This document shows positions 15,845 through 23,858 of a stretch of DNA of 64,000 bases, one piece after another. Numbering within the stretch: the first letter of the stretch is position 1; every line of letters starts with the position of its first letter. The notes beneath the pieces were generated by a model. The model made no database searches. It saw only the letters and a list, made by a program, of their open reading frames with translations, and was not told the DNA's origin. The position numbers were made by a program, and so were the translations under genes. Origin of the DNA: Pantoea eucalypti. GTDB lineage: Bacteria; Pseudomonadota; Gammaproteobacteria; Enterobacterales; Enterobacteriaceae. The stretch covers positions 310,001 to 374,000 of the forward strand of contig NZ_CP045721.1 in assembly GCF_009646115.1 (NCBI RefSeq), in the 5' to 3' direction.

Positions 15845-16963
15845 ATGCCGTCACTTTTTACCCCCCTGAACCTGGGCGATCTCAAACTTCGAAACCGCAT
15901 TGTCCTGCCGCCGCTGACGCGTTGCCGCAGTGAACAGCCGGGCAATATTCCCGGCGATATGATGGTGGAATACTACCGTCAGCGTGCCGGTGCGGGACTG
16001 ATGGTCACTGAAGGCACCCAGATTGAGCCTCGCGGGCAGGGCTATGCATGGACGCCGGGGATCCATAGCGACGCGCAAATCGCGGGCTGGAAAAAGGTTA
16101 CAGAGGCGGTACATCAGGAAGGTGCCACCATTTTCTGCCAGCTCTGGCATGTTGGCCGCGTGTCACACAATGAACTTCAGCCAGGTAAACAGCCACCGGT
16201 AGCGCCTTCAGCCATCGCAGCCGATAACGTCCGGGTATTTATTGAAACCGGGCCAGGCGCGGGGATACTGACCGCACCCAGCGAGCCACGGGCACTGACC
16301 ACAGAGGAAGTTAAAGAGATCGTTGCGCTTTACCGACAGGCAGCGGAGAACGCCAAAGCAGCCGGTTTCGACGGCGTGGAACTGCATTCCGCTAACGGCT
16401 ATCTGATTAACCAGTTTATTTCAGAGCATACTAATCTGCGTACGGATGAATATGGTGGCTCAGCGGAGAATCGTCTGCGCTTCCTGCGTGAAGTCGTTGA
16501 GGCGGTCAGCTCGGTCTTTGGCAGCCATCGCGTGGGCGTTCGGTTTGCCCCTCTGTTTTCGAGTACTGACGAAGAGCGCGTTTATCTCGGTCTGGTTGAA
16601 AGCGATCCCCATGCCACCTACATCCGTGCTGCGCAACTGCTGAATGAGCTGGAAGTCGGCTATCTCTCCATTGCCGAAGCGGACTGGGATAATAGCCCGG
16701 ACATGCCCGAGAGTTTCCGCGTCGCATTGAGGGAAACATTCCGATCTCCGATCATCTATTCCGGTCGTTACACGGCTGAAAAAGCGCAGCATGTACTGGA
16801 AAAAGGCTGGGGCGATCTGTTTGGTTTTGGTCGTTCATTTATCGCTAATCCTGATTTGCCTGCACGCATTAAATCAGGTCATCCGCTGAATGAGGTCGAC
16901 CACGCCTCTCTGTATGGCGGCACGGAGAAGGGTTATACTGACTATCCTGTTTTTCAATCCTGA
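15845..16963 (+). CDS. old yellow enzyme, NADH/NADPH-dependent alkene reductase (NemA-like)
   Basis: This 372-residue FMN enzyme has the OYE landmarks: L-K-L-R-N-R-I-V-L-P-P-L-T-R near the N-terminus, Q-L-W-H-V-G-R, H-S-A-N-G-Y-L with the His/Asn pair that binds the substrate, and a final G-R-S-F-I-A-N-P-D-L phosphate-binding loop. It reduces activated alkenes, quinones, N-ethylmaleimide or nitro compounds. The ATG at 15845 is chosen because the earlier in-frame start lies inside the palindrome. An ArsR-type gene follows after 16 nt. Confidence 0.92.
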   Translation: MPSLFTPLNLGDLKLRNRIVLPPLTRCRSEQPGNIPGDMMVEYYRQRAGAGLMVTEGTQIEPRGQGYAWTPGIHSDAQIAGWKKVTEAVHQEGATIFCQLWHVGRVSHNELQPGKQPPVAPSAIAADNVRVFIETGPGAGILTAPSEPRALTTEEVKEIVALYRQAAENAKAAGFDGVELHSANGYLINQFISEHTNLRTDEYGGSAENRLRFLREVVEAVSSVFGSHRVGVRFAPLFSSTDEERVYLGLVESDPHATYIRAAQLLNELEVGYLSIAEADWDNSPDMPESFRVALRETFRSPIIYSGRYTAEKAQHVLEKGWGDLFGFGRSFIANPDLPARIKSGHPLNEVDHASLYGGTEKGYTDYPVFQS

Positions 16964-16979
16964 TACTCTGTGAGGCGGC

Positions 16980-17294
16980 ATGTCCCCCGAAAATGCCCTG
17001 AAGTTACTGTCCAATCCAACCCGAGTGGCAGTGCTGAAGTGGCTTAAGCATCCTGAAGAAGCGTTTGCGGGCTATACCCAGCTCTATCCCTTCGATCAGT
17101 ATGGCGTCTGTGCCAGCCTCATACAGGACAAGGCGGGCTTATCACAGCCCGCCACGTCGTTATGCCTGAAAGCACTTCACAGTGCCGGGCTGGTCGAAGC
17201 CAGCAAAGTGGGCAAATGGACCTATTATCGTCGTGCTGAACCGCGTATTCGTGAAATCACCGACGTGCTGACACAATCACTGCAGGCGCTGTAA
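16980..17294 (+). CDS. ArsR-type winged-helix regulator
   Basis: The 104-residue protein has the ArsR pattern: L-S-N-P-T-R-V-A-V-L-K-W-L, a recognition helix around L-S-Q-P-A-T-S-L-C-L-K-A-L, and a wing with G-K-W-T-Y-Y. Cys44 and Cys62 lie near the DNA-binding helices. The metal-site motif E-L-C-V-C-D-L is absent. Co-transcription with an alkene reductase makes sensing of electrophiles through these thiols plausible (inference), with autoregulation through the palindrome at 15779-15802. Confidence 0.85.
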   Translation: MSPENALKLLSNPTRVAVLKWLKHPEEAFAGYTQLYPFDQYGVCASLIQDKAGLSQPATSLCLKALHSAGLVEASKVGKWTYYRRAEPRIREITDVLTQSLQAL

Positions 17295-17439
17295 GGCGAC
17301 TGCAGTTTAAACACCCTCTCATTGCCTACTGCTAACGCATTGCATTTGACTCTGGCGCAAAACCTTGCCTGTCCCCTAAAATTCTTAGCAGCCATCCTGT
17401 GCGCGCTTGACGAAGCTGCCCGCTTCACTTACAACTAAA

Positions 17440-17545
17440 CCCGTCAGGGGAGTCTCGCCAGAGAGACTGAGAGGCTAATAGCGCATCGCGCGGCTTAGCG
17501 ACCCTTAGAACCTGACCCAGTTGATACTGGCGTAGGAAGACGGGT
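17440..17545 (+). ncRNA. TPP riboswitch (THI element)
   Basis: The sequence has the conserved parts of a TPP aptamer in order: closing stem ACCCGT paired with ACGGGT, the GGGG-AGT start, C-T-G-A-G-A at 17467-17472, and the pyrophosphate-side G-A-A-C-C-T-G followed by A-C-T-G-G-C-G-T-A-G-G-A-A. It precedes thiO by about 140 nt. Thiamine pyrophosphate binding should lower expression of thiOSGF. Confidence 0.93.
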
Positions 17546-17564
17546 ATCGCATCAGATACTTGCC

Positions 17565-17597
17565 GCAGGGGCGCATGCACGACGCCTCTGCCTTTTC
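17565..17597 (+). terminator. riboswitch-linked intrinsic terminator
   Basis: GCAGGGGCG (17565-17573) pairs with CGCCTCTGC (17583-17591) with one G-U pair, followed by CTTTTCC. It lies 20 nt after the aptamer, the right place for TPP-controlled termination. The U-run is short. Confidence 0.6.
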
Positions 17598-17639
17598 CCT
17601 CCGTATCACGGGTCTTCGTTAACGTATAACGAGGCCAAA

Positions 17640-17690
17640 GTGAAATATCTCATCCAGAATCTCTCTCTTCCTCGCCGGTGGACATCATGA
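17640..17690 (+). CDS. 16-residue leader peptide frame before thiO
   Basis: A GTG start 6 nt after GAGG opens 16 codons (M-K-Y-L-I-Q-N-L-S-L-P-R-R-W-T-S) and ends in TGA that overlaps the thiO ATG as ATGA. It could couple translation into thiO, or it could be chance. It is not similar to a known thiamine protein. Confidence 0.35.
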   Translation: MKYLIQNLSLPRRWTS

Positions 17691-18631
17691 GCCGCTGGTC
17701 GGTGCTTGGCAGTGGCGTGGCCGGGCTGTGCGTCGCCACACTGCTGATGGAGCGGGGCGAAACCGTCGAAATCATTACGCAGCCTGACTGTCGTGCCGCC
17801 TCACACTGGGCGGGTGGCATGCTCGCGCCCTGGTGCGAAGCGGAAAGCGCGCCTCAGCAGGTGATCGATTGGGGCCAGCACGCTGCAGGCTGGTGGTCGC
17901 AACGTGTTGATGGCGTGGAACAGCAGGGTACGCTGGTGGTTGCGCCGCCGCGTGATAGCCGCGAACTGACGCGCTTCGCCAGCATGACGGAAAAACATGA
18001 GTGGGTCGTACCGGGTGATATCGAACCGGCGCTGGAAAATCGCTTTGCCCGTGGTCTGTATTTTGCGGCGGAGGCGCATCTCGATCCCCGCCGCGCGTTG
18101 CAGCAACTGCGTGACAAATTACAACAGGCTGGCGTGCCCTTACACAGTGGTGAACCCACCGGCACCATCATTGACTGCCGTGGCATTCACGCCGCGGATC
18201 AGCAGCCCGCGCTGCGCGCCGTACGGGGTGAAATGCTGATCCTCCAGACGCATGACGTTCAGCTCTCCCGTCCTGTCCGGCTGCTGCATCCTCGCTTTCC
18301 CTGCTATCTGGTGCCCCGAGCAGAAGGGCACTTCATGCTGGGTGCCACCATGGTCGAAAGTCACGACAGCAGTCCGATTAGCGCCAGAGCCATGATGGAG
18401 TTGCTAAGCGCCGCTTACAGTCTGCATCCGGCGCTGGCTGAAGCGCGGATTGTGGAGAGCGGCACCGGCCTGCGCCCTGCCTATCAACAGAACCTGCCGG
18501 AGGTTCGTTTTGAGAATGGCCGTTTTTCGCTCAATGGGCTGTATCGCCATGGCTTTTTGCTGGCGCCGATCATGGCTGAAAACCTCATGCTGCAACTGAC
18601 TCAGGAGATGACTCATGCGAGTTCAACTTAA
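17687..18631 (+). CDS. thiO: glycine oxidase ThiO
   Basis: This 314-residue FAD enzyme of the DAO family begins with the dinucleotide-binding motif G-S-G-V-A-G-L. A-S-H-W-A-G-G-M-L-A-P-W is the conserved flavin-contact region, and G-L-R-P near the end is typical of glycine oxidases. ThiO oxidises glycine with O2 to iminoglycine for the thiazole ring, replacing the anaerobic ThiH route. The ATG start overlaps the leader frame; a GTG 9 nt earlier is an alternative. The gene overlaps thiS by 17 nt. Confidence 0.9.
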   Translation: MSRWSVLGSGVAGLCVATLLMERGETVEIITQPDCRAASHWAGGMLAPWCEAESAPQQVIDWGQHAAGWWSQRVDGVEQQGTLVVAPPRDSRELTRFASMTEKHEWVVPGDIEPALENRFARGLYFAAEAHLDPRRALQQLRDKLQQAGVPLHSGEPTGTIIDCRGIHAADQQPALRAVRGEMLILQTHDVQLSRPVRLLHPRFPCYLVPRAEGHFMLGATMVESHDSSPISARAMMELLSAAYSLHPALAEARIVESGTGLRPAYQQNLPEVRFENGRFSLNGLYRHGFLLAPIMAENLMLQLTQEMTHASST

Positions 18632-18812
18632 TGGACGCACGATTGAAACCGATGCAGGCACGCTGGCGGAACTGCTGCAGGAGCAGCAGATCGACCCGCG
18701 CTCCGTCGCCGCCGCGCTGAACGGTGAGTTTGTGCCGCGAAGCCGGTATGCCAGCCAGCAACTTGAGGCGGGTAATCAGCTGGAAATCCTGTCACCGATG
18801 CAGGGAGGTTAA
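18615..18812 (+). CDS. thiS: sulfur carrier protein ThiS
   Basis: The 65-residue ubiquitin-like protein ends in Gly-Gly (M-Q-G-G), the tail that is adenylated and thiocarboxylated to carry sulfur for thiazole formation. It starts behind AGGAG inside the end of thiO. An N-G-E-F-V-P-R motif in the middle is standard for the family. thiG begins 2 nt after its stop. Confidence 0.95.
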   Translation: MRVQLNGRTIETDAGTLAELLQEQQIDPRSVAAALNGEFVPRSRYASQQLEAGNQLEILSPMQGG

Positions 18813-18814
18813 TG

Positions 18815-19570
18815 ATGTTCTATCAATTTGCGCCGCAATCCCGCTTTCTTCTGGGTACTGCTGGCTATCCGTCTCCCGACATTCTGCAGCAGGCGATCGA
18901 CGCCTCAGGTGCAGAAATCATTACTGTCAGCCTTCGACGGGAGGGCAGCGAAGGGGGTGCCTTCCGCACGCTACTGCAACAGCTCAACAAGCGCATTCTG
19001 CCGAATACAGCCGGTTGCCACACGGTAAAAGAAGCCGTGACAACGGCGCAAATGGCGCGTGAACTGTTCGACACGCCATGGATCAAACTGGAAGTGATCG
19101 GCCATGCTGACACGCTGCAACCCGATCCTTTTGCACTGGTTGAAGCCGCGCGCATCCTATGTGCTGACGGTTTCCAGGTTTTTCCCTATACCACCGAAGA
19201 TCTGATTGTCGGTGAAAAATTGCTGGAAGCGGGTTGCGAAGTGCTGATGCCCTGGGGCGCGCCAATTGGCTCCGGTCAGGGGCTGCGCAATATCGAAGGG
19301 CTGCGCACGATGCGTGCGTGGTTTAAAGATGTGCCGCTGATTATCGACGCAGGTATCGGCTCACCCGGTCAGGCGGCGCAGGCTATGGAGATGGGTTTCG
19401 ACGGTGTGCTGCTCAACACAGCGGTGGCAAAAGCAGGCGATCCGGTGCGGATGGCCGGTGCGTTTGCTGCTGCGATTTATGGCGGACATCAGGGATTCCA
19501 GGCGGGCCTGATGGAGCAGCGTGATATGGCCTCTGCCTCTACGCCCATTTTTGGTCTGGCAGAGTTCTGA
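18815..19570 (+). CDS. thiG: thiazole synthase ThiG
   Basis: The 251-residue TIM-barrel enzyme joins 1-deoxyxylulose phosphate, iminoglycine and ThiS-thiocarboxylate into the thiazole phosphate. Visible landmarks are G-T-A-G-Y near the N-terminus, I-T-V-S-L-R-R, the catalytic Lys in [17 protein letters not shown] and the phosphate-binding D-A-G-I-G-S-P. An ATG 3 nt earlier is in frame, but its spacing to the GGGAGG site is too short. Confidence 0.95.
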   Translation: MFYQFAPQSRFLLGTAGYPSPDILQQAIDASGAEIITVSLRREGSEGGAFRTLLQQLNKRILPNTAGCHTVKEAVTTAQMARELFDTPWIKLEVIGHADTLQPDPFALVEAARILCADGFQVFPYTTEDLIVGEKLLEAGCEVLMPWGAPIGSGQGLRNIEGLRTMRAWFKDVPLIIDAGIGSPGQAAQAMEMGFDGVLLNTAVAKAGDPVRMAGAFAAAIYGGHQGFQAGLMEQRDMASASTPIFGLAEF

Positions 19571-19579
19571 GGAGAGACA

Positions 19580-20548
19580 ATGGCGCGTTATCAGCGACAG
19601 ACCATGTTGCCTGAAATTGGCGAAGCGGGGCAGCAGCGGCTGGCCAGGGCAAGCGTGCTGGTGGTGGGCGCGGGCGGCCTCAGCGCCACCCTGCTGCCGT
19701 TACTGGCAGGTGCGGGCGTGGGATTTATTCGTCTTTACGATGGCGATCGTGTTGAACTGCACAATCTTCACCGGCAGACGTTGTTTGGTGTCGGCGATGT
19801 GGGCGAGCCTAAAGCACGCTGTGCGCAGCGTGCGCTGGCGCAGCGAAATCCTGACTGCCTTGTCGAGGCGCATTCACACCTGCTGAGCGCCAGTCAGCTA
19901 CCGCAGGCGCTGGAGGGAATCGATCTGGTGGTGGATGCGGCGGATAACTTCGCCATTACTTATCAGCTTTCTGACGCCTGCTATCCGCGCGACCTGCCGC
20001 TGATCTGCGCCTCGGTGCTGGGGCGTAAAGGGTATGTCGGCGGATTCTGCGGCGGTGCGCCCGGCTATCGCGCAGTGTTCCCGCAGTTGCCCGTGGCCTC
20101 GGGTAACTGCAATACCGCTGGGGTAATGGGACCTGCGGTGGCGACGCTGGGTGCAATGCAGGCACAGATGGCACTGAGTGTATTACTCAGGCTGATGCCG
20201 TCGCCGCTTGGCTGCATGATCCAGTGTGACTTTGTGGACTGGCACATCAGGCAGTTTCGCTTCGACGATGCACCTGAGCCTGACGCGCCGGGCACGCCTT
20301 TTATCGATCGTCTGATGCTCAGGGATGATGACTGCGTTGTGGAGTTGCGTAGTCTGGAGGAGGCGTCTGAAAGTGTGGCTGATAGGGTGTTACGGATTCT
20401 GCCGCAGCAGATAGCAGCCTGGCAGCCGCCATCCGATCAGCGCGTGGTGCTGGTGTGCGCCAGTGGCATGCGCGCCGCCCAGGCGGCGGATAACCTTGCC
20501 GCGCGGGGCGTTACGCGGCTGGCGCTGATGGCAGCGAATACGCTGTAG
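19580..20548 (+). CDS. thiF: ThiF/MoeB-type adenylyltransferase with shortened rhodanese tail
   Basis: The 322-residue E1-like enzyme adenylates the ThiS C-terminus. It has R-Y-x-R-Q at the start, the ATP loop G-A-G-G-L-S-A, D-x-D-x-V-E-x-x-N-L-x-R-Q and D-A-A-D-N-F. Usual Zn cysteines are not obvious. The last about 90 residues look like a shortened rhodanese domain with Cys in L-V-C-A-S-G-M-R-A, which could take part in sulfur transfer. E. coli ThiF ends before such a domain. It closes the thiOSGF operon. Confidence 0.88.
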   Translation: MARYQRQTMLPEIGEAGQQRLARASVLVVGAGGLSATLLPLLAGAGVGFIRLYDGDRVELHNLHRQTLFGVGDVGEPKARCAQRALAQRNPDCLVEAHSHLLSASQLPQALEGIDLVVDAADNFAITYQLSDACYPRDLPLICASVLGRKGYVGGFCGGAPGYRAVFPQLPVASGNCNTAGVMGPAVATLGAMQAQMALSVLLRLMPSPLGCMIQCDFVDWHIRQFRFDDAPEPDAPGTPFIDRLMLRDDDCVVELRSLEEASESVADRVLRILPQQIAAWQPPSDQRVVLVCASGMRAAQAADNLAARGVTRLALMAANTL

Positions 20549-20557
20549 GAGGCGGGT

Positions 20558-20971
20558 TTAAATCACCTCGACCAGCTGGAACGTCTCGAAGATCAGCTCC
20601 ATTTCGCTGTGGAAATAGCCTTCACGTTCGAAATAGCGCTGATGTTCCTGTCGCCAGTAGTCCAGGCTGAGATCGCCTTCACCCTCCAGCATCGCCATCT
20701 CTGGCGTCACGCGGTCAAAGCGCGTCAGGAATAGTCCGGTGGTGCGGATAACACACACCGGCTGCTTTTCGCCGTTCAGAACAATGCTGTAACCGCCCGG
20801 CTGAGGCAAGGCATCCTGCTCCTGCCAGCTCCGCAATGAACCGCAGGTAGCCACCTTCTTTCCGGCAATAATCAGCGTTGCAAGCTCGCTGGCTAATTCC
20901 GGAGAATCACCAAATGCATCTGTAAATGCACCCGGATATTTGTCCTGTATCTGTTCAAGCGTCATTGTCAT
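20558..20971 (-). CDS. ASCH domain protein
   Basis: The 137-residue protein has the ASCH (PUA-like) pattern: G-D-S-P-E-L-A-S-E-L then A-T-C-G-S-L near residue 42 and late W-R-x-E-H-x-x-Y-F. ASCH proteins bind RNA or modified nucleosides; E. coli YqfB is an amidohydrolase for acetylcytidine. The chosen ATG follows AAGGA at 7 nt; a longer frame to 21046 lacks a ribosome site. Convergent with thiF, with only 9 bp between the two stops. Confidence 0.82.
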   Translation of the reverse strand: MTMTLEQIQDKYPGAFTDAFGDSPELASELATLIIAGKKVATCGSLRSWQEQDALPQPGGYSIVLNGEKQPVCVIRTTGLFLTRFDRVTPEMAMLEGEGDLSLDYWRQEHQRYFEREGYFHSEMELIFETFQLVEVI

Positions 20972-21196
20972 CTGCAAATCCTTAGTGAAATAAGCGCCTG
21001 ACCAGCATAACTGCAGGCCAGCGGCGCCGTTTAGAGGATGTAGCAACGGCTCAAACGCTGCTAATAGCCGTACAGCTTACCCGGCCTGCTTACGGGAAAA
21101 CAGGCATAATTATCAGGACATTGAAAGAGATGGCGTTCTGACACTCCTTGCGGTGGTTTTAAGACTGGCGCGGCAACGGCGGCCGCGCACGTAAAA

Positions 21197-21739
21197 CTAA
21201 CGCATCAGAAAGCTCGACCAATGTTCGATGTCGTCACCACTGCTGATTTCAGGTTGTACCAGACCATTGACCATAAAGGTCGGGGAAACGTGGATACCAT
21301 TCTGACGGGCATACTTGCAGTGCCATTTAATCGCGTTCTGCAGGTCAGGCTGATCAAACGCGGCGCTGGCATCTACGCCACTGTACGCTTTAAGACGGTC
21401 CAGAATCTGGTTTGGCGTGGCATCGCGATTCGGGCCGGTGCAGTGGTCGGTGAATTCGAACTCTTCACGATGATCGGCCACCGCCTGCATCACCTTCTTC
21501 GCCGCCTCTTTACTTTCGCAGGCGGCGGCAAGGATATAGCGGACAATCAGCCCGGAATAAAGATGCCATGGCTGAGATTGCAGCCGGATCTTCACGGTGA
21601 TTTTACCTTCACCCGCGTGCGCCAGTAATGCGTCTAATTTATTGAATGCACGGACCGAAAAAGGACAGGTAGGTTCCAGGAAAACTTCAAATACTTCGGG
21701 GCCATGGCCCCACACCAGGACATCAGCATGCTGATACAT
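21197..21739 (-). CDS. DsbA-like thioredoxin-fold protein with single active-site Cys
   Basis: The 180-residue protein has a thioredoxin fold of the DsbA/2-hydroxychromene isomerase type. The active-site region reads P-T-C-P-F-S, with Cys followed by P-F-S instead of the C-x-x-C pair, so a monothiol mechanism is expected. S-P-T-F-M-V-N-G near the end is the cis-Pro loop. There is no signal peptide, so it is cytoplasmic. It is a single gene with unknown partner. Confidence 0.8.
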   Translation of the reverse strand: MYQHADVLVWGHGPEVFEVFLEPTCPFSVRAFNKLDALLAHAGEGKITVKIRLQSQPWHLYSGLIVRYILAAACESKEAAKKVMQAVADHREEFEFTDHCTGPNRDATPNQILDRLKAYSGVDASAAFDQPDLQNAIKWHCKYARQNGIHVSPTFMVNGLVQPEISSGDDIEHWSSFLMR

Positions 21740-22059
21740 CGGTAACTCCTAAAAGATAAACAGGAAGGTAAGACATTTACTCTGGCAAATCCTCTTTATT
21801 TCAGCCAGTTGAGAATCAGCCGCTATTGTTACAAAAATCAGCAATCAATCACTGACCGGCGCGTAACAGGAGACAGGCAGGTCCATTGCTCGCTAGAATT
21901 AAAGGCATTAGCATTCTCATTATCTGACTCTTTATCGTCAGCTGAACTGAAGAGCGCTATAGTTACCCGCAGAGTTTGCTATCTGCATGATGAAGCCATC
22001 TCTGCGACTTTCCTGCTGATCGCCTGCCCCGAGCCGATAAGCGTTAAAAGAGGTTAATT
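21740..22059. other. divergent promoter region
   Basis: 320 bp between the DsbA-like gene and a small unknown gene, holding both promoters. No repeat or clear operator was recognised. Confidence 0.5.
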
Positions 22060-22329
22060 TTGCATACCGATCTCACCTGGAAAACTCTGCATCGCGTCAT
22101 TAACCAGACGATCTCAGACATGCTGGACGAGCAGCAGAGTATCAATGTGTTGTCACTCCGCGCCCGATTGCATGAACTGGCAGAAAAAGAGGAGGATGAG
22201 GTCATGGTCTTATGTTACTGGCAGGCGAGTAAAATTTTAATGCGATTGCCCGCCACGGTAACCGCCAGTCAGTTAATGGTTGCTGCACGTCACGCGTTTC
22301 GCACACCAATGGATCACGATTTAACCTGA
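22060..22329 (+). CDS. 89-residue protein of unknown function
   Basis: The frame starts at TTG with AAGAGG 6 nt upstream. The predicted protein is helical and acidic in the middle (E-L-A-E-K-E-E-D-E), without signal peptide or membrane segment. I do not recognise the family. Codon use and a good ribosome site support a real gene. The crtZ gene begins 133 nt later in the same direction, but nothing ties the two in function. Confidence 0.6.
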   Translation: MHTDLTWKTLHRVINQTISDMLDEQQSINVLSLRARLHELAEKEEDEVMVLCYWQASKILMRLPATVTASQLMVAARHAFRTPMDHDLT

Positions 22330-22462
22330 AAGATATTTCACGCACGAAGGTGCCCGCCCCGTTCCCGTTATCCTCTGTTTATCTCCTGAACGCGGTTTTC
22401 CCCAACTTCTGTTAAAATTGAACCTCTGCGCCACTTTGCAGGATGCATGCTCGGGAGAAACT

Positions 22463-22990
22463 ATGTTGTGGATTTGGAATGCCCTGATTGTTCTGGTCAC
22501 CGTTATCGGTATGGAGATAACGGCTGCACTGGCGCACAAATATATTATGCACGGCTGGGGTTGGGGCTGGCATTTGTCACATCATGAACCCCATAAAGGC
22601 TGGTTTGAGGTTAACGACCTTTATGCAGTGGTATTCGCCTGCCTGTCGATTTTGCTCATTTATCTGGGCAGCACAGGTGTCTGGCCGTTGCAGTGGATTG
22701 GCGCGGGGATGACGCTTTACGGTTTGCTCTATTTTATCGTGCATGATGGCCTGGTTCATCAACGCTGGCCGTTCCGCTATGTTCCGCGCCGGGGTTATCT
22801 GCGCAGACTTTATATGGCGCACCGCATGCATCATGCTGTACGTGGCAAAGAGGACTGCGTCTCGTTTGGTTTCCTTTATGCGCCGCCGTTGTCAAAACTG
22901 CAGGCGACGCTGCGGGAACGTCACGGTGTTAAACGGGGCGCTGCCAGAGGTAAGCGGGACGTGGAGCAGGATGCGCCATCCGGGAAGTAA
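22463..22990 (+). CDS. crtZ: beta-carotene hydroxylase CrtZ
   Basis: The 175-residue membrane diiron enzyme adds hydroxyls at C3/C3' of beta-carotene to give zeaxanthin. The His clusters are clear: H-K-Y-I-M-H, H-L-S-H-H near residues 36-40 and H-R-M-H-H near residue 118, spread among four membrane segments. The ATG at 22463 follows GGGAGA. It is transcribed against crtB, and the 3' ends overlap by 62 bp, as in other Pantoea carotenoid clusters. Confidence 0.95.
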   Translation: MLWIWNALIVLVTVIGMEITAALAHKYIMHGWGWGWHLSHHEPHKGWFEVNDLYAVVFACLSILLIYLGSTGVWPLQWIGAGMTLYGLLYFIVHDGLVHQRWPFRYVPRRGYLRRLYMAHRMHHAVRGKEDCVSFGFLYAPPLSKLQATLRERHGVKRGAARGKRDVEQDAPSGK

Positions 22991-23858
22991 CCGCCTGACC
23001 TGATGCCGCCATCAGCATAGCCAGTTTCTCGGGTGTGCTGGTGGACTGGCGTTGATCCCACGCCTGTGAACCCGCCTGAACAACTTTCATCCCGATTTTA
23101 CGATACACCTGTTTAGCAGTAGCAATCGCCCACGCTGAGCGCAGAGGCAAACCGGGCAGTCCGGCTAACGACGACTGGTAATAGGGCTCGGCCGTCTCTA
23201 CCAGCCGACGGGCCACGCGACTCAGTGCCTGGCGATTATGCGGGTCAGCCAGCGTCTCTCGTGTCAGACCCGCTTCAGTCAGCCACTCGGCGGGCAAATA
23301 GCAGCGTCCCGCTTCAGCATCTTCAACGATATCGCGCGCAATATTGGTCAGCTGAAATGCCAGCCCGAGATCACAGGCACGATCCAGCGTGGCATTGTCT
23401 CGCACGCCCATAATCTGCGCCATCATCAGACCCACCACGCCCGCGACGTGATAACAGTAGCGCAGCGTATCATCCAGCGTCTGATAGCGTGTCTCGCGAA
23501 CATCCATCGCAAAACCTGCAAGATGATCAAAGGCATAAGCAGGCAGAATGTCATGCGCCATCGCCACCTCCTGAAAGGCCGCAAAGGCAGGTTCATGCAT
23601 CTGTGATCCGGCATAGGCCTGACGCGTTTTCATCTCCAGTTGCGCCAGGCGCTGTTCCGCAGATTGCAGCGACGGCGTATTGTTACTGAAGCCCAGCACC
23701 TGATCGTCAATCACGTCGTCACAGTGCCGACACCAGGCGTAGAGCATCAGCACACTGCGTCGTGTTTTGGCATCAAAAAGCTTCGATGCCGTGGCGAAGC
23801 TTTTTGAACCCACTTCCATGGTTTCTACGGCATGGTCGAGCAGTGACGGACTGTTCAA
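22929..23858 (-). CDS. crtB: phytoene synthase CrtB
   Basis: The 309-residue squalene/phytoene synthase family enzyme condenses two geranylgeranyl diphosphates to phytoene. The first Asp-rich motif is C-D-D-V-I-D-D near residue 46, and the second lies in T-N-I-A-R-D-I-V-E-D-A near 170. It is the last gene of crtEXYIB, with ATGA overlap to crtI. Its 3' end overlaps the convergent crtZ. Confidence 0.96.
   Translation of the reverse strand: MNSPSLLDHAVETMEVGSKSFATASKLFDAKTRRSVLMLYAWCRHCDDVIDDQVLGFSNNTPSLQSAEQRLAQLEMKTRQAYAGSQMHEPAFAAFQEVAMAHDILPAYAFDHLAGFAMDVRETRYQTLDDTLRYCYHVAGVVGLMMAQIMGVRDNATLDRACDLGLAFQLTNIARDIVEDAEAGRCYLPAEWLTEAGLTRETLADPHNRQALSRVARRLVETAEPYYQSSLAGLPGLPLRSAWAIATAKQVYRKIGMKVVQAGSQAWDQRQSTSTPEKLAMLMAASGQAVTSRMAHPAPRPAYLWQRPV

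Larger units (their letters stand above)
17295..17686 (+). other. thiO leader region
   Basis: Nearly 400 bp between the ArsR-type gene and thiO. It contains the TPP riboswitch, a terminator hairpin and a short leader frame, each listed separately. No other gene is seen; the promoter should lie between 17300 and 17430. Confidence 0.7.
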
